DNA of 64,000 nt from Citrifermentans bremense (GCF_014218275.1 NZ_AP023213.1:2334001-2398000), one strand, 5' to 3'. Positions 27,002 to 36,528 are shown, counted from the first letter of the stretch. Notes: generated by a model not told the origin, from the letters alone. Numbers and translations: made by a program.

Positions 27002-28489
27002 CTACTTCAGCCTGTCGTAGAGAGGGTCGGCCTGCTTGTCGGTGACGCGGATCCCCTGGCGCTCCAGGATCTCCCCAGTCACCCGCCAAAGCTGGGTGAT
27101 GGAGTTGTTGTAGTCTACCAGGGCCTGGATCTCGTTCCCCTTGGCGGTGACCAGGTCGTTCTCCACGTCGAAGACGTCCTTGGTGGTGGCTAACCCAACG
27201 GCCTGCCGCTTCTCGAAGGCTCGCAGCCTGTCCTCGGCGTAGGCCCTCCCCCGGTTGGTGACCTCGATCTGCTTGTAGTTCGCCGCGACCTGCCTGATCG
27301 CCGCCTTGACGTCCCTCGTCACCCCCACCTCGAGGCTCTGCAGCTGCGCCGTGGCCTGCTCCAGCGAAAGCTTGCTCCTGATGTAGCTGTTCTCCGCGGC
27401 GCGGTTACCAAGCGGGTAGCTGAACTGAAGGCCGATCCCCCAGCTCGGGTCTCCTAGGGTGGCGGTCTTCTCCAGGCCACGCAGGAAGCGGGGGTCGAAT
27501 CCCCCCACCCCGACGTTGGCATTCAGGGAGAGATCGGGAAGGGTCTGGTTCCGCGCCACGCGCTGCTGCAGGTCGTTGATGCGCACCACGGCCCGCTGCT
27601 GGACGATTTCGGGGCGATTGACGAGCGCCGTGGTCAGGGCGGCGTCTTCGGCCACCTGGTAAAGGTCGCGGGTCGGCGGGTCGGCGATGAGGATCTCGGT
27701 GCCGGGGTCGAGCTGCAGGGTCGTCCTCAGCACGTCCATCTGGTCCCTGACCCCCCTTTCCGCGTCTATCACTTCCTTCTCCCGCGTCGCCACCTGGAAC
27801 TCGGCGTTAAGGATCTCCATGGCCGGAAGGACCCCGGCTTTCACGCGCCCCTGGGTATCTGCGAGTATGCGCTGTGCCAGTGCAAGCGAGGTCCTCTTCA
27901 CCACCAGCACCTCGCGCAGGTTGTAGAGCTTGAAGTAGTCGCTGCGTATCTGGGCAACCGTGTCGCTCAACCGGGTCTTGAACCTCTCGATCGACTCCTC
28001 CTTGGCGACGCGCGAGACGTTGATGTTGAGCTCGGTCGCCTCCTGGCCGAAATTTCTCAGCAAAGGTTGGTTGAGCGTCAGGGAGACCCCGTTGGAGTAG
28101 TACCTGTTGAAAGAGCTGTCGACCCAGCCGCTTTCGCCGGTCAAACCGACGATGGTTCCGGTGGGGAGAAGCTGGCTCACCCCGGCGTTGACCGTGGCCT
28201 GGTCGATCGCCTGGGGCCGGAAAGTAAGGGTGCTGTTGCTGTTGGTGCGGTTGTAGTCGGCGCCCAGGGTGAGAAGCGGGTCGTAAATGCCCAGGCTGCG
28301 GCGTATGTCGGCCTCGGCCATGGCGGGATTGTAAAGTTCGACCTTGAGATCGAGGTTTCTTTCGAAGCCGAGCCTGATGGCATCTTTCAGCGTCAGGTTG
28401 ACCGTGGGCTCCTGGGCAAACCCGGAGGCGGCCACGCCAAACAGCAGGCAAAGTGCGGCAGCGGCGGTCGTTTTGGCGGTTCTCTTCAT
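27002..28489 (-). CDS. TolC-family outer-membrane efflux protein
   Basis: A 495-residue protein with a signal peptide (cleavage near GFAQ/EPT) and two repeats of the outer-membrane efflux fold. The first has LTLKDAIRLGFERNLDLKV and the second VVRINDLQQRVARNQTLPDLSL and PLGNRAAENSYIRSKLSLEQA. It forms the outer-membrane channel of a tripartite exporter. It is the last gene of an operon with the MacA-like adaptor and split MacB ABC transporter, 33 bases after the permease stop. Confidence 0.93.
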   Translation of the reverse strand: MKRTAKTTAAAALCLLFGVAASGFAQEPTVNLTLKDAIRLGFERNLDLKVELYNPAMAEADIRRSLGIYDPLLTLGADYNRTNSNSTLTFRPQAIDQATVNAGVSQLLPTGTIVGLTGESGWVDSSFNRYYSNGVSLTLNQPLLRNFGQEATELNINVSRVAKEESIERFKTRLSDTVAQIRSDYFKLYNLREVLVVKRTSLALAQRILADTQGRVKAGVLPAMEILNAEFQVATREKEVIDAERGVRDQMDVLRTTLQLDPGTEILIADPPTRDLYQVAEDAALTTALVNRPEIVQQRAVVRINDLQQRVARNQTLPDLSLNANVGVGGFDPRFLRGLEKTATLGDPSWGIGLQFSYPLGNRAAENSYIRSKLSLEQATAQLQSLEVGVTRDVKAAIRQVAANYKQIEVTNRGRAYAEDRLRAFEKRQAVGLATTKDVFDVENDLVTAKGNEIQALVDYNNSITQLWRVTGEILERQGIRVTDKQADPLYDRLK

Positions 28490-28522
28490 GGCTTGGATCC
28501 TTTCAGGCTGCGGTTTAACTTT

Positions 28523-29752
28523 TTACTCGTATCTCAGCGCTTCTATCGGGTTCAGGGAGGACGCCTTCCTGGCCGGGTAGAACCCGAAGAAGACCCCCAC
28601 CCCGGCGGAAAAGGCGAAGGCGATGATGATGGTGTTGACCGATACCAGCGTGGGCCACCCCACCAGCGAGGCTACCAGCCGCGCCCCCGCCACACCGAGC
28701 AGCATCCCGATGATGCCGCCGCAGGTGGTAAGGAGCACCGCCTCGGTCAGAAACTGCAGCAGTATGTCGCGCCTCTTGGCGCCGATGGCGATGCGGATCC
28801 CGATCTCCCGGGTCCTTTCGGTGACCGAGACCAGCATGATGTTCATGATGCCGATGCCGCCTACCACTAGCGAGATGGAAGCAACCGCGCCCAGGAGGAT
28901 CGACATGACCTTGGACGACTGGGCGGTGAGCGCGAGAAGCTCGGAGAGGTTCCTGATGGTGAAGTCAACCTCGCGGCTGGGGCCGATGCGGTGCCTCTGG
29001 TTCAAAAGCGCCGTCACCTCCTCCTCGGCCTGGTCCAGCACGTCCCCGCTTTTGGCCTGCACCATGATGGAGCCGACCACGTTGGGGAACTGGCTCCCCA
29101 GAAGCTTTCGCTGCGCGGTCCTGATCGGCACGTAGATGACGTCGTCCTGGTCCTGCCCCTGGGGGGATTGCCCTTTTTCACCCAGAAGTCCCACCACAGT
29201 GAACGGTATCTTCTTGATCCTGATGATCTTCCCGATGGGGTCCGCCGCGCCGAAGAGGTTTTCCGCAACGGTCTGGCCGATGAGGCAGTTCTTGGTGGCG
29301 CCGTCCACGTCGGACTGGGTGATGTTGCGCCCGGCGACGATGGTCCAGTCCCGCACCTGGATCACCTCGGGCGTCGCTCCGTAGACAACGGTGGACCAGT
29401 TCTGGTTGCCGTAAACCACCTGCCCCGAGCCACGCACCTGGGGCGCCACGGCCCCGACCGATGGGCATTCCGCCTTGATCGCCATGGCGTCGTCATAGGT
29501 GAGGGTCTGGTTGCCCCCGGCGCCGGAGCGAAGCCCCCCGCTTGTGGTGGAGCCGGGAAGCACCAGGAGCAGGTTCGAGCCGATGCTGGAGATCTGGTCG
29601 GAGATCATCTTGCTCGCCCCTGCGCCTATGGCGACCATGGCGATGACCGCGGCGATGCCGATTATGATGCCGAGCATGGTCAACAGCGCCCGCATCTTGT
29701 TCACCCGCAGCGCGCGCACCGCGATCAGGAAACTCTGGTAGAGGGAGCTCAT
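28523..29752 (-). CDS. MacB-type ABC permease (FtsX/MacB core)
   Basis: A 409-residue protein with one N-terminal helix (about 20-45), a large periplasmic domain (about 50-280), and three C-terminal helices. The C-terminal part carries the MacB/FtsX hallmark GGIGIMNIMLVSVTERTREIGIRIAIGAKRRDI near residue 293. In E. coli MacB the ATPase and permease are one chain; here the permease is separate and overlaps the ATPase gene by four bases. It should work by mechanotransmission with MacA and TolC to expel a periplasmic substrate. Confidence 0.93.
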   Translation of the reverse strand: MSSLYQSFLIAVRALRVNKMRALLTMLGIIIGIAAVIAMVAIGAGASKMISDQISSIGSNLLLVLPGSTTSGGLRSGAGGNQTLTYDDAMAIKAECPSVGAVAPQVRGSGQVVYGNQNWSTVVYGATPEVIQVRDWTIVAGRNITQSDVDGATKNCLIGQTVAENLFGAADPIGKIIRIKKIPFTVVGLLGEKGQSPQGQDQDDVIYVPIRTAQRKLLGSQFPNVVGSIMVQAKSGDVLDQAEEEVTALLNQRHRIGPSREVDFTIRNLSELLALTAQSSKVMSILLGAVASISLVVGGIGIMNIMLVSVTERTREIGIRIAIGAKRRDILLQFLTEAVLLTTCGGIIGMLLGVAGARLVASLVGWPTLVSVNTIIIAFAFSAGVGVFFGFYPARKASSLNPIEALRYE

Positions 29753-30471
29753 GGGTTCACCTCCCCCGGCAACGTCGCACTCTTCGCTTCATGCGGGGTA
29801 TCGGAAATGATCAGGCCGTCGCGGAAGATGATGTGCCTCCCGGTGAATTCGGCCACGTCCGGTTCGTGGGTGACCATGATGATGGTGATCCCCTGCCGGT
29901 TCAGCTCCTGGAAGATGGACATGATCTCCACCGTGGTCCTGGAATCCAGGTTCCCGGTCGGCTCGTCGGCGAGGATAATGGAAGGGTTGTTGACGAGGGC
30001 CCTGGCTATGGCGACGCGCTGCTGCTGGCCGCCGGAGAGCTGGTTCGAGTAGTGCCCCTCGCGCCCGGCAAGCCCCACCCGCTCCAGCGCCTCGTGTGCG
30101 CGGGTCCGGCGTTCGGAAGCGGGGACGTGGGAGTAGACCAGCGGAAGCTCGACGTTTTCCCGCGCCGTGGTCCGGGCCAGGAGGTTGAACCCCTGGAACA
30201 CGAAGCCGAGCTTCTTGTTGCGCACCTCGGCGAGAGCGTCGGGTGAGAGCCTCCCCACGTCCGTTCCGTCCAGGAGGTATTGGCCGCGAGTAGGGACGTC
30301 AAGGCAGCCGAGGATGTTCATGCAGGTGGACTTGCCGCTCCCCGAGGCACCCATGATGGAGACGAACTCGCCGCGGCTGACGGCGAAGGAGACCCCTTTC
30401 ATGGCCTCGACCCGTTCCTCGCCCATGGTGTAGACCTTGGCGACGTCTATGAGACGTACCACTTCTTCCAT
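29749..30471 (-). CDS. MacB/LolD-type ABC ATPase
   Basis: A 240-residue ATPase with Walker A GASGSGKST at 39-47, signature LSGGQQQRVAIARAL near 144, Walker B IILADEPTGNLDS near 164, and the H-loop MVTHEP. It begins directly at the end of the adaptor gene and overlaps the permease gene by four bases. It powers the permease at 28523-29752. Confidence 0.93.
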   Translation of the reverse strand: MEEVVRLIDVAKVYTMGEERVEAMKGVSFAVSRGEFVSIMGASGSGKSTCMNILGCLDVPTRGQYLLDGTDVGRLSPDALAEVRNKKLGFVFQGFNLLARTTARENVELPLVYSHVPASERRTRAHEALERVGLAGREGHYSNQLSGGQQQRVAIARALVNNPSIILADEPTGNLDSRTTVEIMSIFQELNRQGITIIMVTHEPDVAEFTGRHIIFRDGLIISDTPHEAKSATLPGEVNP

Positions 30472-31722
30472 CTAGAACCTCGGTCCCATCGGGCCGCCGC
30501 CCATGCCGCTTTTCTTCTTCTCCTGGCTCACCTGCTCAAGGATGACGTCGTCCCCTTCCTTCAAGGCCCCGCTTACCACCTCGACCGACGCGCCGTCGCT
30601 GATCCCGGTGGTGATGGCGACGGGGACGGGTTTCCCCTCCCCCTTCAGCAGGTAGACGGTCTGCTTCGAGCCGTTGGCGGCGGCGCTCCTACCCTCTCCC
30701 TGCATCCTGACGCTCCCCTTCGGCGCGCCCGCCGGCATGCCGGCGCCCTTCCCGTTCTCCTTGTCTTTCCCCTTCTCCGCCTTGGGCTTGAACCTGAGCG
30801 CAGCGCTTGGGACCTTGAGCAGGTCGTCCTTTCTCATCGTCTGCACTGAGACGTTTGCCGTCATCCCGGGCTTCAAAAGGAGCTGCCGGTTGTCGACGCC
30901 TATTACCGCGACGTAGGTGACGACGTTCTGGGTGACAACCGGTGCGTTCCTGATCTGCACCACTTCCCCCTGGAAGGTCTGCTCCGGATAGGCGTCCACG
31001 GTGAACTCCGCCTTCTGCCCCACCTTCAGGCGGCTTATGTCAGACTCGTCGATGCTGGTGTCGATCTGCATCTTGGTCAGATCCTGCGCGATAGTAAAGA
31101 GGGTCGGGGTCTGAAAGGAGGCCGCGACCGTCTGCCCCACGTCCACGTTGCGGGAAACGACGATGCCGTCTACCGGCGACTTTATGGTGGAATAGTTGAG
31201 GTTGGTCTCAGCCTGCTTCAGGGCGCCCCGGGTCTGCAAGAGCACCGCCTCTGCGCCGCGCACCCCGGCGAGCGCCGCGTCGTAGGCGGTCTGGGCCGCG
31301 TCCAGATCGCTTTGCGCTATGATCCCCTCGGAGAGAAGCGCCCTGTTGCGGTTCAGCGTCCTCTTCGCATCGGCCAGGGTCACCCGCGCCTTGGCGAGGC
31401 TCGCCTCGGCGTTCAGGGCGTTGCCGCGAGACTGCTGCACCGCGGAGAGGAACAGGGCCGGGTCGATCTGAGCTATCGGCTGCCCCTTCTTGACCTGGGA
31501 GTTGAAATCGACGTAGAGCTTCGCGATGGTGCCGGAAACCTGGGTGCCGACCTGCACGGTCACCACGGCGTTGAGCGTCCCTGTCGCCGAGACTGTCGAG
31601 ACGATCGATCCACGCTCCACCTTCTGCGTCTTATACTGCGGTTTAGGCGGCTGTTTGAAGTAGAAGTAGCCGGCCACGCCCAGGACCAGCAGCAGCAAAA
31701 CGGCGCCTACGATTTTTTTCAC
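30472..31722 (-). CDS. MacA-like periplasmic adaptor protein
   Basis: A 416-residue membrane-fusion protein. An N-terminal membrane anchor (VGAVLLLLVLGVAGYFYF) is followed by the lipoyl-like motif (VQVGTQVSGTIAKLYVDFNSQVKKGQPIAQID), a coiled-coil hairpin (about 100-170), a second lipoyl half (TIKSPVDGIVVSRNVDVGQTV), and beta-barrel domains. The C-terminal part has a Lys/Gly-rich low-complexity insert near 305-335 and a Gly-Met tail. I chose GTG at 31720-31722, with AAGGGG upstream, because residues before it do not fit a signal anchor. First gene of the exporter operon. Confidence 0.9.
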   Translation of the reverse strand: MKKIVGAVLLLLVLGVAGYFYFKQPPKPQYKTQKVERGSIVSTVSATGTLNAVVTVQVGTQVSGTIAKLYVDFNSQVKKGQPIAQIDPALFLSAVQQSRGNALNAEASLAKARVTLADAKRTLNRNRALLSEGIIAQSDLDAAQTAYDAALAGVRGAEAVLLQTRGALKQAETNLNYSTIKSPVDGIVVSRNVDVGQTVAASFQTPTLFTIAQDLTKMQIDTSIDESDISRLKVGQKAEFTVDAYPEQTFQGEVVQIRNAPVVTQNVVTYVAVIGVDNRQLLLKPGMTANVSVQTMRKDDLLKVPSAALRFKPKAEKGKDKENGKGAGMPAGAPKGSVRMQGEGRSAAANGSKQTVYLLKGEGKPVPVAITTGISDGASVEVVSGALKEGDDVILEQVSQEKKKSGMGGGPMGPRF

Positions 31723-31978
31723 TGGTACACCCCTTCGATGAGATCGCTCGGTACCTCCCCCTGACCGGCAGGGACCGGAAACCAGGGACAGGTTAAACGG
31801 CGATTGTGCAAGAATAATGAACCGGAGCAACTATTATCCATACGTAACGAAGGCAGGCTAAGGCCGCAATCGCCGCCGGAACCGGGCCAAATCGACACTT
31901 TAGCGGTCCTTCCCTGAGCGGTCAACGAAAATTATTATCCCAGCTTCATCTGGAGCGCATCCTTCTCCGCGGCTCTAT
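31723..31978. other. Divergent intergenic region, macA-like and sod genes
   Basis: The gap between the two start codons is 348 bases. A good promoter for the sod gene is visible at its right end. The rest should hold the exporter promoter but I can name no site. Confidence 0.45.
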
Positions 31979-32006
31979 TTGACACTGTTAACCCTTCGGG
32001 TAAACT
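31979..32006 (+). promoter_or_regulatory. Sigma-70 type promoter of the sod gene
   Basis: TTGACA at 31979-31984 and TAAACT at 32001-32006 are 16 bases apart, some 65 bases before the sod start codon. The spacer contains GTTAACCC and GGGTAAAC, a small imperfect palindrome over the -10 that might be an operator. Confidence 0.6.
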
Positions 32007-32070
32007 AGGGCAGTATTTTTACTTAGGAAACGTGGGTTTGGCGCTAAATACCGTATTAAAGGAGAGAGTT

Positions 32071-32655
32071 ATGGCGGCGTTCACGGCAAAGGATTACTCG
32101 AGGCTGATAGGGATGCCCGGGTTTAGCGAAACACTTCTCAACAACCATTTCACCCTCTACCAGGGGTACGTGAAGAACACCAACACCCTTGACGAGACCC
32201 TTACGGAGCTGCGCAAGTCCGGCAAAGGAAGCGACCCGGCGTTTGCCGAGCTCAAGCGCCGCTTCGGCTGGGAGTTCAACGGCATGAGGCTGCACGAGTA
32301 CTACTTCGAGAACCTGGGCGGCAACCAGCCGATCAACCAGGACGGCAGGCTTGCCTCCAGGATCCACCAGGATTTCGGCGGCTTCGACGAGTGGGTCCAG
32401 GACTTCAAGTCGGTCGGCGCCATGCGCGGCATAGGCTGGGCCATCATGTACCAGGACCTAAGCAACGGCAGGCTGTTCAATTTCTGGATCAACGAGCATG
32501 ACGCAGGCCACCCGGCCGGATGCGCTCCCATACTGATCATGGATGTCTTCGAGCATGCCTTCATGACCGATTACGGCCTGAAGCGCGCCGACTACATCAA
32601 CGCTTTTTTCCAGAACATCGACTGGAACAAGGCGGAGCAGCGGCTGCAGATGTGA
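32071..32655 (+). CDS. Iron/manganese superoxide dismutase
   Basis: A 194-residue protein of the Fe/Mn-SOD fold that converts superoxide to oxygen and peroxide. The likely metal ligands are His in LLNNHFTLYQGYV, His in GMRLHEYYFENLGG, and Asp and His in MDVFEHAFMTDYG near the C-terminus. The N-terminal helix differs from E. coli enzymes (NNHF for HH), and metal choice cannot be read safely. I start at the ATG at 32071, with AAAGGAGAG upstream, not at a longer frame 39 bases earlier. There is no signal peptide, so it is cytoplasmic. Monocistronic, with its own promoter and terminator. Confidence 0.88.
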   Translation: MAAFTAKDYSRLIGMPGFSETLLNNHFTLYQGYVKNTNTLDETLTELRKSGKGSDPAFAELKRRFGWEFNGMRLHEYYFENLGGNQPINQDGRLASRIHQDFGGFDEWVQDFKSVGAMRGIGWAIMYQDLSNGRLFNFWINEHDAGHPAGCAPILIMDVFEHAFMTDYGLKRADYINAFFQNIDWNKAEQRLQM

Positions 32656-32673
32656 CCTCTAAGATACCTGTCG

Positions 32674-32708
32674 CAAAGGGGCCTCCCTTACGGGGGGCCT
32701 TTTTTATT
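32674..32708 (+). terminator. Terminator of the sod gene
   Basis: GGGGCCTCCC pairs with GGGGGGCC (one G-T pair) around TTAC, followed by six T. It lies 18 bases after the stop. Confidence 0.85.
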
Positions 32709-33001
32709 TCCGCAGTGCTTATATGCCGCCGCACCTGCTTCTCCCTTATCTCCCGTCCAGAAACTGCATCACTGTCATAAGCTTTTTTCCACTACACTAG
32801 TAGTCCTCTCCTGCCGATATATCTACTGTCATAAAAAGAAAACCCGCACAAAAAAGGGGCCTTTTTATCTCTCAGTAATTTAAATCGTGCCACTTATGCC
32901 ATTTCCACCAAAAAATCACACCCATCCACACTATTGCCTTGAAATATAGTTGCAAATATCGTATGTTTTGTCGCAAAAATTTATTTCTAGAAGAGCCTAA
33001 T
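32709..33001. other. AT-rich upstream region of the CsgG-like trio
   Basis: This stretch is clearly richer in A and T than the genes around it and must carry the promoter of the next operon. I see no repeat or RNA motif that I can name. Confidence 0.45.
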
Positions 33002-34192
33002 ATGCACACAGTCAACACCTTGAAAACAGTGAAGCTCCTCCTTTTTCTGCTGCTGTTGATCCTGCCGTGTGCAGCTTCCGCCAATCAGCAGGACTACATC
33101 GAGGCAACCGGGATCGCCAACATCGTCGACGGCCGCAGGGACACGGCCCGCGAGACGGCGCTGCAAAACGCCTTCCGCCGTGCGGTGGAACAGGCCGTGG
33201 GCGTCCTGGTGCAGTCCGAAAGCGTCGTCAACGACTTCGAGCTGATCAAGGACAAGATCTGCTCCCAGAGCGCAGGCTACATCAAGAAGTACACCATCTC
33301 CAGGGAGAGCTTCGACGGCGACGTCTGCACCGTGGAGATCAAGGCCCTGGTCTCCAGGGTGAAGCTGGAAAAAGGGCTGGACAGCCACGGCCTGTTGATG
33401 AAGAAGATGGGTAAGCCCCGGATCGTCATGCTCCTCTCCGAGCAGAACGCGACCCAGGAGAAGCCCTCCTTTTGGTGGGGGGGGAACTCCGGCGACATCG
33501 GGGTGGCTGAAAACACCATCGTCACCAAGCTGCTTCAGAAGGAATTCAACTTCGTGGACCGCGACACCATCCTCTCCCACCTGAAGCAGGAGGGACTGGA
33601 AGGAAAACTCTACGCCAACATCTCCAACGACGCCGCGGTGAGGATCCTCTCCTCCGGCGACGCCGAAGTCGCCATCATCGGCCAGGCGTACGCCAAGGCC
33701 GGCAACACCGCCGCCGGCACCAACTTCAGGGCCTGCCAGGCCACCGTCTCCGCCCGCGCCATCAATACCGACAACGGCGAAGTCCTCGCCTCCTTCACCT
33801 CGACCGCCACCGTACCGCACGTAAACGCCGCAGCCGGCGGAGCCCAGGCGCTGCAGAAGGCCGCCGGCGAGTGCGCCGAGAAACTGCAGAAACAGATCCT
33901 GGAGAGATGGAAGCGGCGCGTGACCCGCTCCGGTGTGGTCAAGCTGGTCGCCTCGGGGCTCAGCTACGCAGAGCTCAAGGAGTTCACCGCCCTGATCAAG
34001 GAGCGGGTGGACGAGGTCGAGGACGTCTACGAGCGGGGTTTCAGCGGCCAGACTGCGAAGCTCGACCTGGAGGTAACCGGCAGCGCGAAGGACCTCGCCG
34101 CGACAATGAGCAACATGGAGTTCAACGGGGGGGTGGTGAAGATCACTTCGCTTTCCGCCAACGCCCTTGAGCTGCAGATAAACACGAAATAA
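33002..34192 (+). CDS. FlgT-like exported protein with CsgG-like middle domain
   Basis: About 396 residues with a signal peptide (TVKLLLFLLLLILPCAASA). Residues 27-120 (DYIEATGIANIVDGRRDTAR, AFRRAVEQAVGVLVQ, TVEIKALVSRVKL) look like the N-terminal domain of flagellar assembly protein T. The next part (KPRIVMLLSEQ, EFNFVDRDTILSHLKQEG, DAEVAIIGQAYA) has the CsgG-like plan of the FlgT middle domain. A C-terminal repeat, about 310-396, may be a third domain. No flagellar gene lies near, so a flagellar H-ring role is doubtful. It opens an operon of three exported CsgG-like proteins. I took the ATG at 33002 to place the signal peptide at the N-terminus; its ribosome binding site is weak. Confidence 0.82.
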   Translation: MHTVNTLKTVKLLLFLLLLILPCAASANQQDYIEATGIANIVDGRRDTARETALQNAFRRAVEQAVGVLVQSESVVNDFELIKDKICSQSAGYIKKYTISRESFDGDVCTVEIKALVSRVKLEKGLDSHGLLMKKMGKPRIVMLLSEQNATQEKPSFWWGGNSGDIGVAENTIVTKLLQKEFNFVDRDTILSHLKQEGLEGKLYANISNDAAVRILSSGDAEVAIIGQAYAKAGNTAAGTNFRACQATVSARAINTDNGEVLASFTSTATVPHVNAAAGGAQALQKAAGECAEKLQKQILERWKRRVTRSGVVKLVASGLSYAELKEFTALIKERVDEVEDVYERGFSGQTAKLDLEVTGSAKDLAATMSNMEFNGGVVKITSLSANALELQINTK

Positions 34193-34215
34193 CCTGGCAC
34201 GAGGAGTGTTAAAAC

Positions 34216-36423
34216 ATGGGTCATAGGTTGATAACGAAGGCAGTCCTGGCACTGGCATTCGCGGCCGTCTTCGGTTGCGCACCGCCGGCGGGAAACGAGA
34301 GTTTCCAGCGCGGCCTCATGCTGCAGAACCAGCAGCGATACGAGGACGCCCTTTCCATGTACGAGGATGCGCTGTCCAAGGAGCCTGAGAACGCCACCTA
34401 CCACGAAAGCTACAAGGCGGCCAAGGCTTCGCTGATCAACAAGCAGCTGGAGGGGGCGAAATCGCAACTGGCTGCGGGGCCGGCCGACTTCACCAAACTG
34501 AACTCTGCGCTGAGCACGGTGGACAAGGCGCTGGCGCTAGATCCGTCCAACGCGTCAGCCAAGGCGCTCTCCTCCGCGATCAAGTCGGACCTGGACGCGA
34601 TGGTGAAAAAGGCCGAACAGCTCTACGGCTCCGCCACCAAGGCAGCGGAAGCGAAGTCCTGGGCCAGGGCGGTGGAGAACCTGACGGAGATTTCTTCCTT
34701 CTACCCCTCCTACCTCGACGTTTCGGCCAAACTGCCCCAGGTGAAGGAACAGGCGGCTGCCGCCTACCTAAAAGAGGCGGAGTGCCTGCAGGCTTCGGAA
34801 GATTACTCCGGGGCCCTGAAAGCGCTGAACACTGCGCTCCAGTTCCAGCCCGACAACCAGCGCCTCGCCGCACTGGCGGAACAGGTGAAGGGGCTCCACA
34901 CGCCGAAGAACTACCTGGAAAAGGCCCAGTCTTACGCCGGCAAGGGTGAATGCATCCTGGCACTGGACTCCATGAAAAAAGCAAGGGAGCTCAACCCGAA
35001 CCAGGAGATCCTGGCCAGCATCGACCGGCTCTACAAGGAGACCTCGTCCACGATGGTTTCCAACATCGGCCAGGACCTGGAGCACAAGAACCTCTTCAAC
35101 GCCTTCAACAGCTACCAGTCCCTCACCAGCTTCGACCCCGGCGCCGTCAAGCAGCCCCGGGTGCAGGAGCTAAAGGACAAGCTGGTCGCCGCCATGCTGG
35201 AGCGGTCAGACGCCTACGAGGAAATCAACCGCATAGGAAGCGCCCTTGTCTGGCAGGAAAAGGCACTGAAGCTTTCCGCGAGCAAGGAGATCCTGCAGAA
35301 GACCCAGGGGCTCAAAGACAAGCTGCGCCAGCGCGTGGTCAAGAAGATCGCGCTCATGGACTTCACCAGCCCCAGCACCGCCCCGGACGCCGGGCGCATC
35401 GTCACCGACAACCTCCTTTCCTACCTCACCCGCAACTCGAGCGGCGACATCAAGATCCTGGCGCGCGACGTGCTCGGCACCCTCTTGAAGGAGATCGAGC
35501 TCGGCCAGGCGGGACTCTACGACATCGAGAGCGCCAAAAAAGGGGGCAAGCTCAAAGGGACCGACGTCTTCATCTTCGGCAGCGTCCTCAACTACAGCGT
35601 CGAGAAGAACGTGGACGAGGGGCAGAAGATGGTGAACGCCGTGGTCGGCAGCAAGTTCGTCCCCAACCCCGCCTTCACCGAATGGCAGAACAAGTACCGC
35701 AACGCCACGGACCGTGACCGCCCCCCCGCGCCTGCGGAGACCGTGAAGGAAGAGATCAGGGAGATCGTGAAGTACAAGGTCGCGACCCACAAAAAGACCG
35801 CCAACGTCAGCGTCTCTTTCCGCGTCATCGACGTCGAGGAAGGCGAGGTCATCATCACCAAAACCCTGAAGAAGAAGCAGGAAGTCTCCGACACCTACTC
35901 CGAGGGGGTTGAATTCGCGCAGATTCCCTTCAAGGAACTGAAGCTTCCCTCCGATACGGAACTCCTGGAGCAGGTGGTGGAATCCATCATCTCCGAACTG
36001 GGGTACGCGGTACTGTCGCGCTTCCAGAACCTGCAGGTGCTCTACTCCAACAGCGCCGAGGCGCTGAAGTCGAAGGGTGACCCGGAAATGGTCGTCGAGC
36101 GCTACATGGACGCGATCATCGCCGAGGAGATCAAGAACAACCCGAGCCAGATCACCGAAAAGGCCAGGACCGAGATAGAGGCCCAGTTGAAGGCGCTCTC
36201 GCTGGAAAAGCCGATCGACGACCTCTCCGACGCGGAGAAGGCGTCCCGGCAGAAGAGCCCGCAGACCAAGATACCGGTCGCGGTGAAGCTCCCGCCCGAC
36301 CCGGCAGTGCTCGAGCGCCCGGTGGCTGTTGCGGCACCGGCACCGGCCGCGGTCCCGGCACCTGCGGCAGCTCCCGCGCCGGCCCCGCCGGTCGCCGAAG
36401 CCGCGGCGCCTGCCGCTCAATAG
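34216..36423 (+). CDS. TPR lipoprotein with CsgG-like domain
   Basis: A 735-residue lipoprotein. The signal ends in AAVFGC (lipobox, Cys21). Residues 26-340 hold degenerate tetratricopeptide repeats (RYEDALSMYEDALSKEPENA, DYSGALKALNTALQFQPDNQ, NRIGSALVWQEKALKLSASKE). From about 370 comes a CsgG-like domain: RVVKKIALMDFTS, IVTDNLLSYLTR, ILARDVLGTLLKEIELGQAGLYD, GTDVFIFGSVLNY. The C-terminus (about 695-735) is Pro/Ala-rich and disordered. GAGGAG precedes the ATG, 23 bases after the previous stop. CsgG makes an outer-membrane secretion pore in curli systems, but the pore-forming hairpins cannot be judged here. I infer an outer-membrane scaffold or assembly factor. Confidence 0.82.
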   Translation: MGHRLITKAVLALAFAAVFGCAPPAGNESFQRGLMLQNQQRYEDALSMYEDALSKEPENATYHESYKAAKASLINKQLEGAKSQLAAGPADFTKLNSALSTVDKALALDPSNASAKALSSAIKSDLDAMVKKAEQLYGSATKAAEAKSWARAVENLTEISSFYPSYLDVSAKLPQVKEQAAAAYLKEAECLQASEDYSGALKALNTALQFQPDNQRLAALAEQVKGLHTPKNYLEKAQSYAGKGECILALDSMKKARELNPNQEILASIDRLYKETSSTMVSNIGQDLEHKNLFNAFNSYQSLTSFDPGAVKQPRVQELKDKLVAAMLERSDAYEEINRIGSALVWQEKALKLSASKEILQKTQGLKDKLRQRVVKKIALMDFTSPSTAPDAGRIVTDNLLSYLTRNSSGDIKILARDVLGTLLKEIELGQAGLYDIESAKKGGKLKGTDVFIFGSVLNYSVEKNVDEGQKMVNAVVGSKFVPNPAFTEWQNKYRNATDRDRPPAPAETVKEEIREIVKYKVATHKKTANVSVSFRVIDVEEGEVIITKTLKKKQEVSDTYSEGVEFAQIPFKELKLPSDTELLEQVVESIISELGYAVLSRFQNLQVLYSNSAEALKSKGDPEMVVERYMDAIIAEEIKNNPSQITEKARTEIEAQLKALSLEKPIDDLSDAEKASRQKSPQTKIPVAVKLPPDPAVLERPVAVAAPAPAAVPAPAAAPAPAPPVAEAAAPAAQ

Positions 36424-36528
36424 AGAAAACCGTTCAACGCAGCAAACGATCTGGAGGGAAAGGAAACTTTCCCTCCATGCTCTTTTTAGCAAGCCGACAG
36501 AGCCACCAAGTAACGAGTGAGGGCATCA

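Noticed and set aside
33002..34192. Flagellar assembly protein FlgT as a firm name
   Set aside because: The N-terminal domain fits, but no flagellar genes lie nearby and the gene is part of a different operon.
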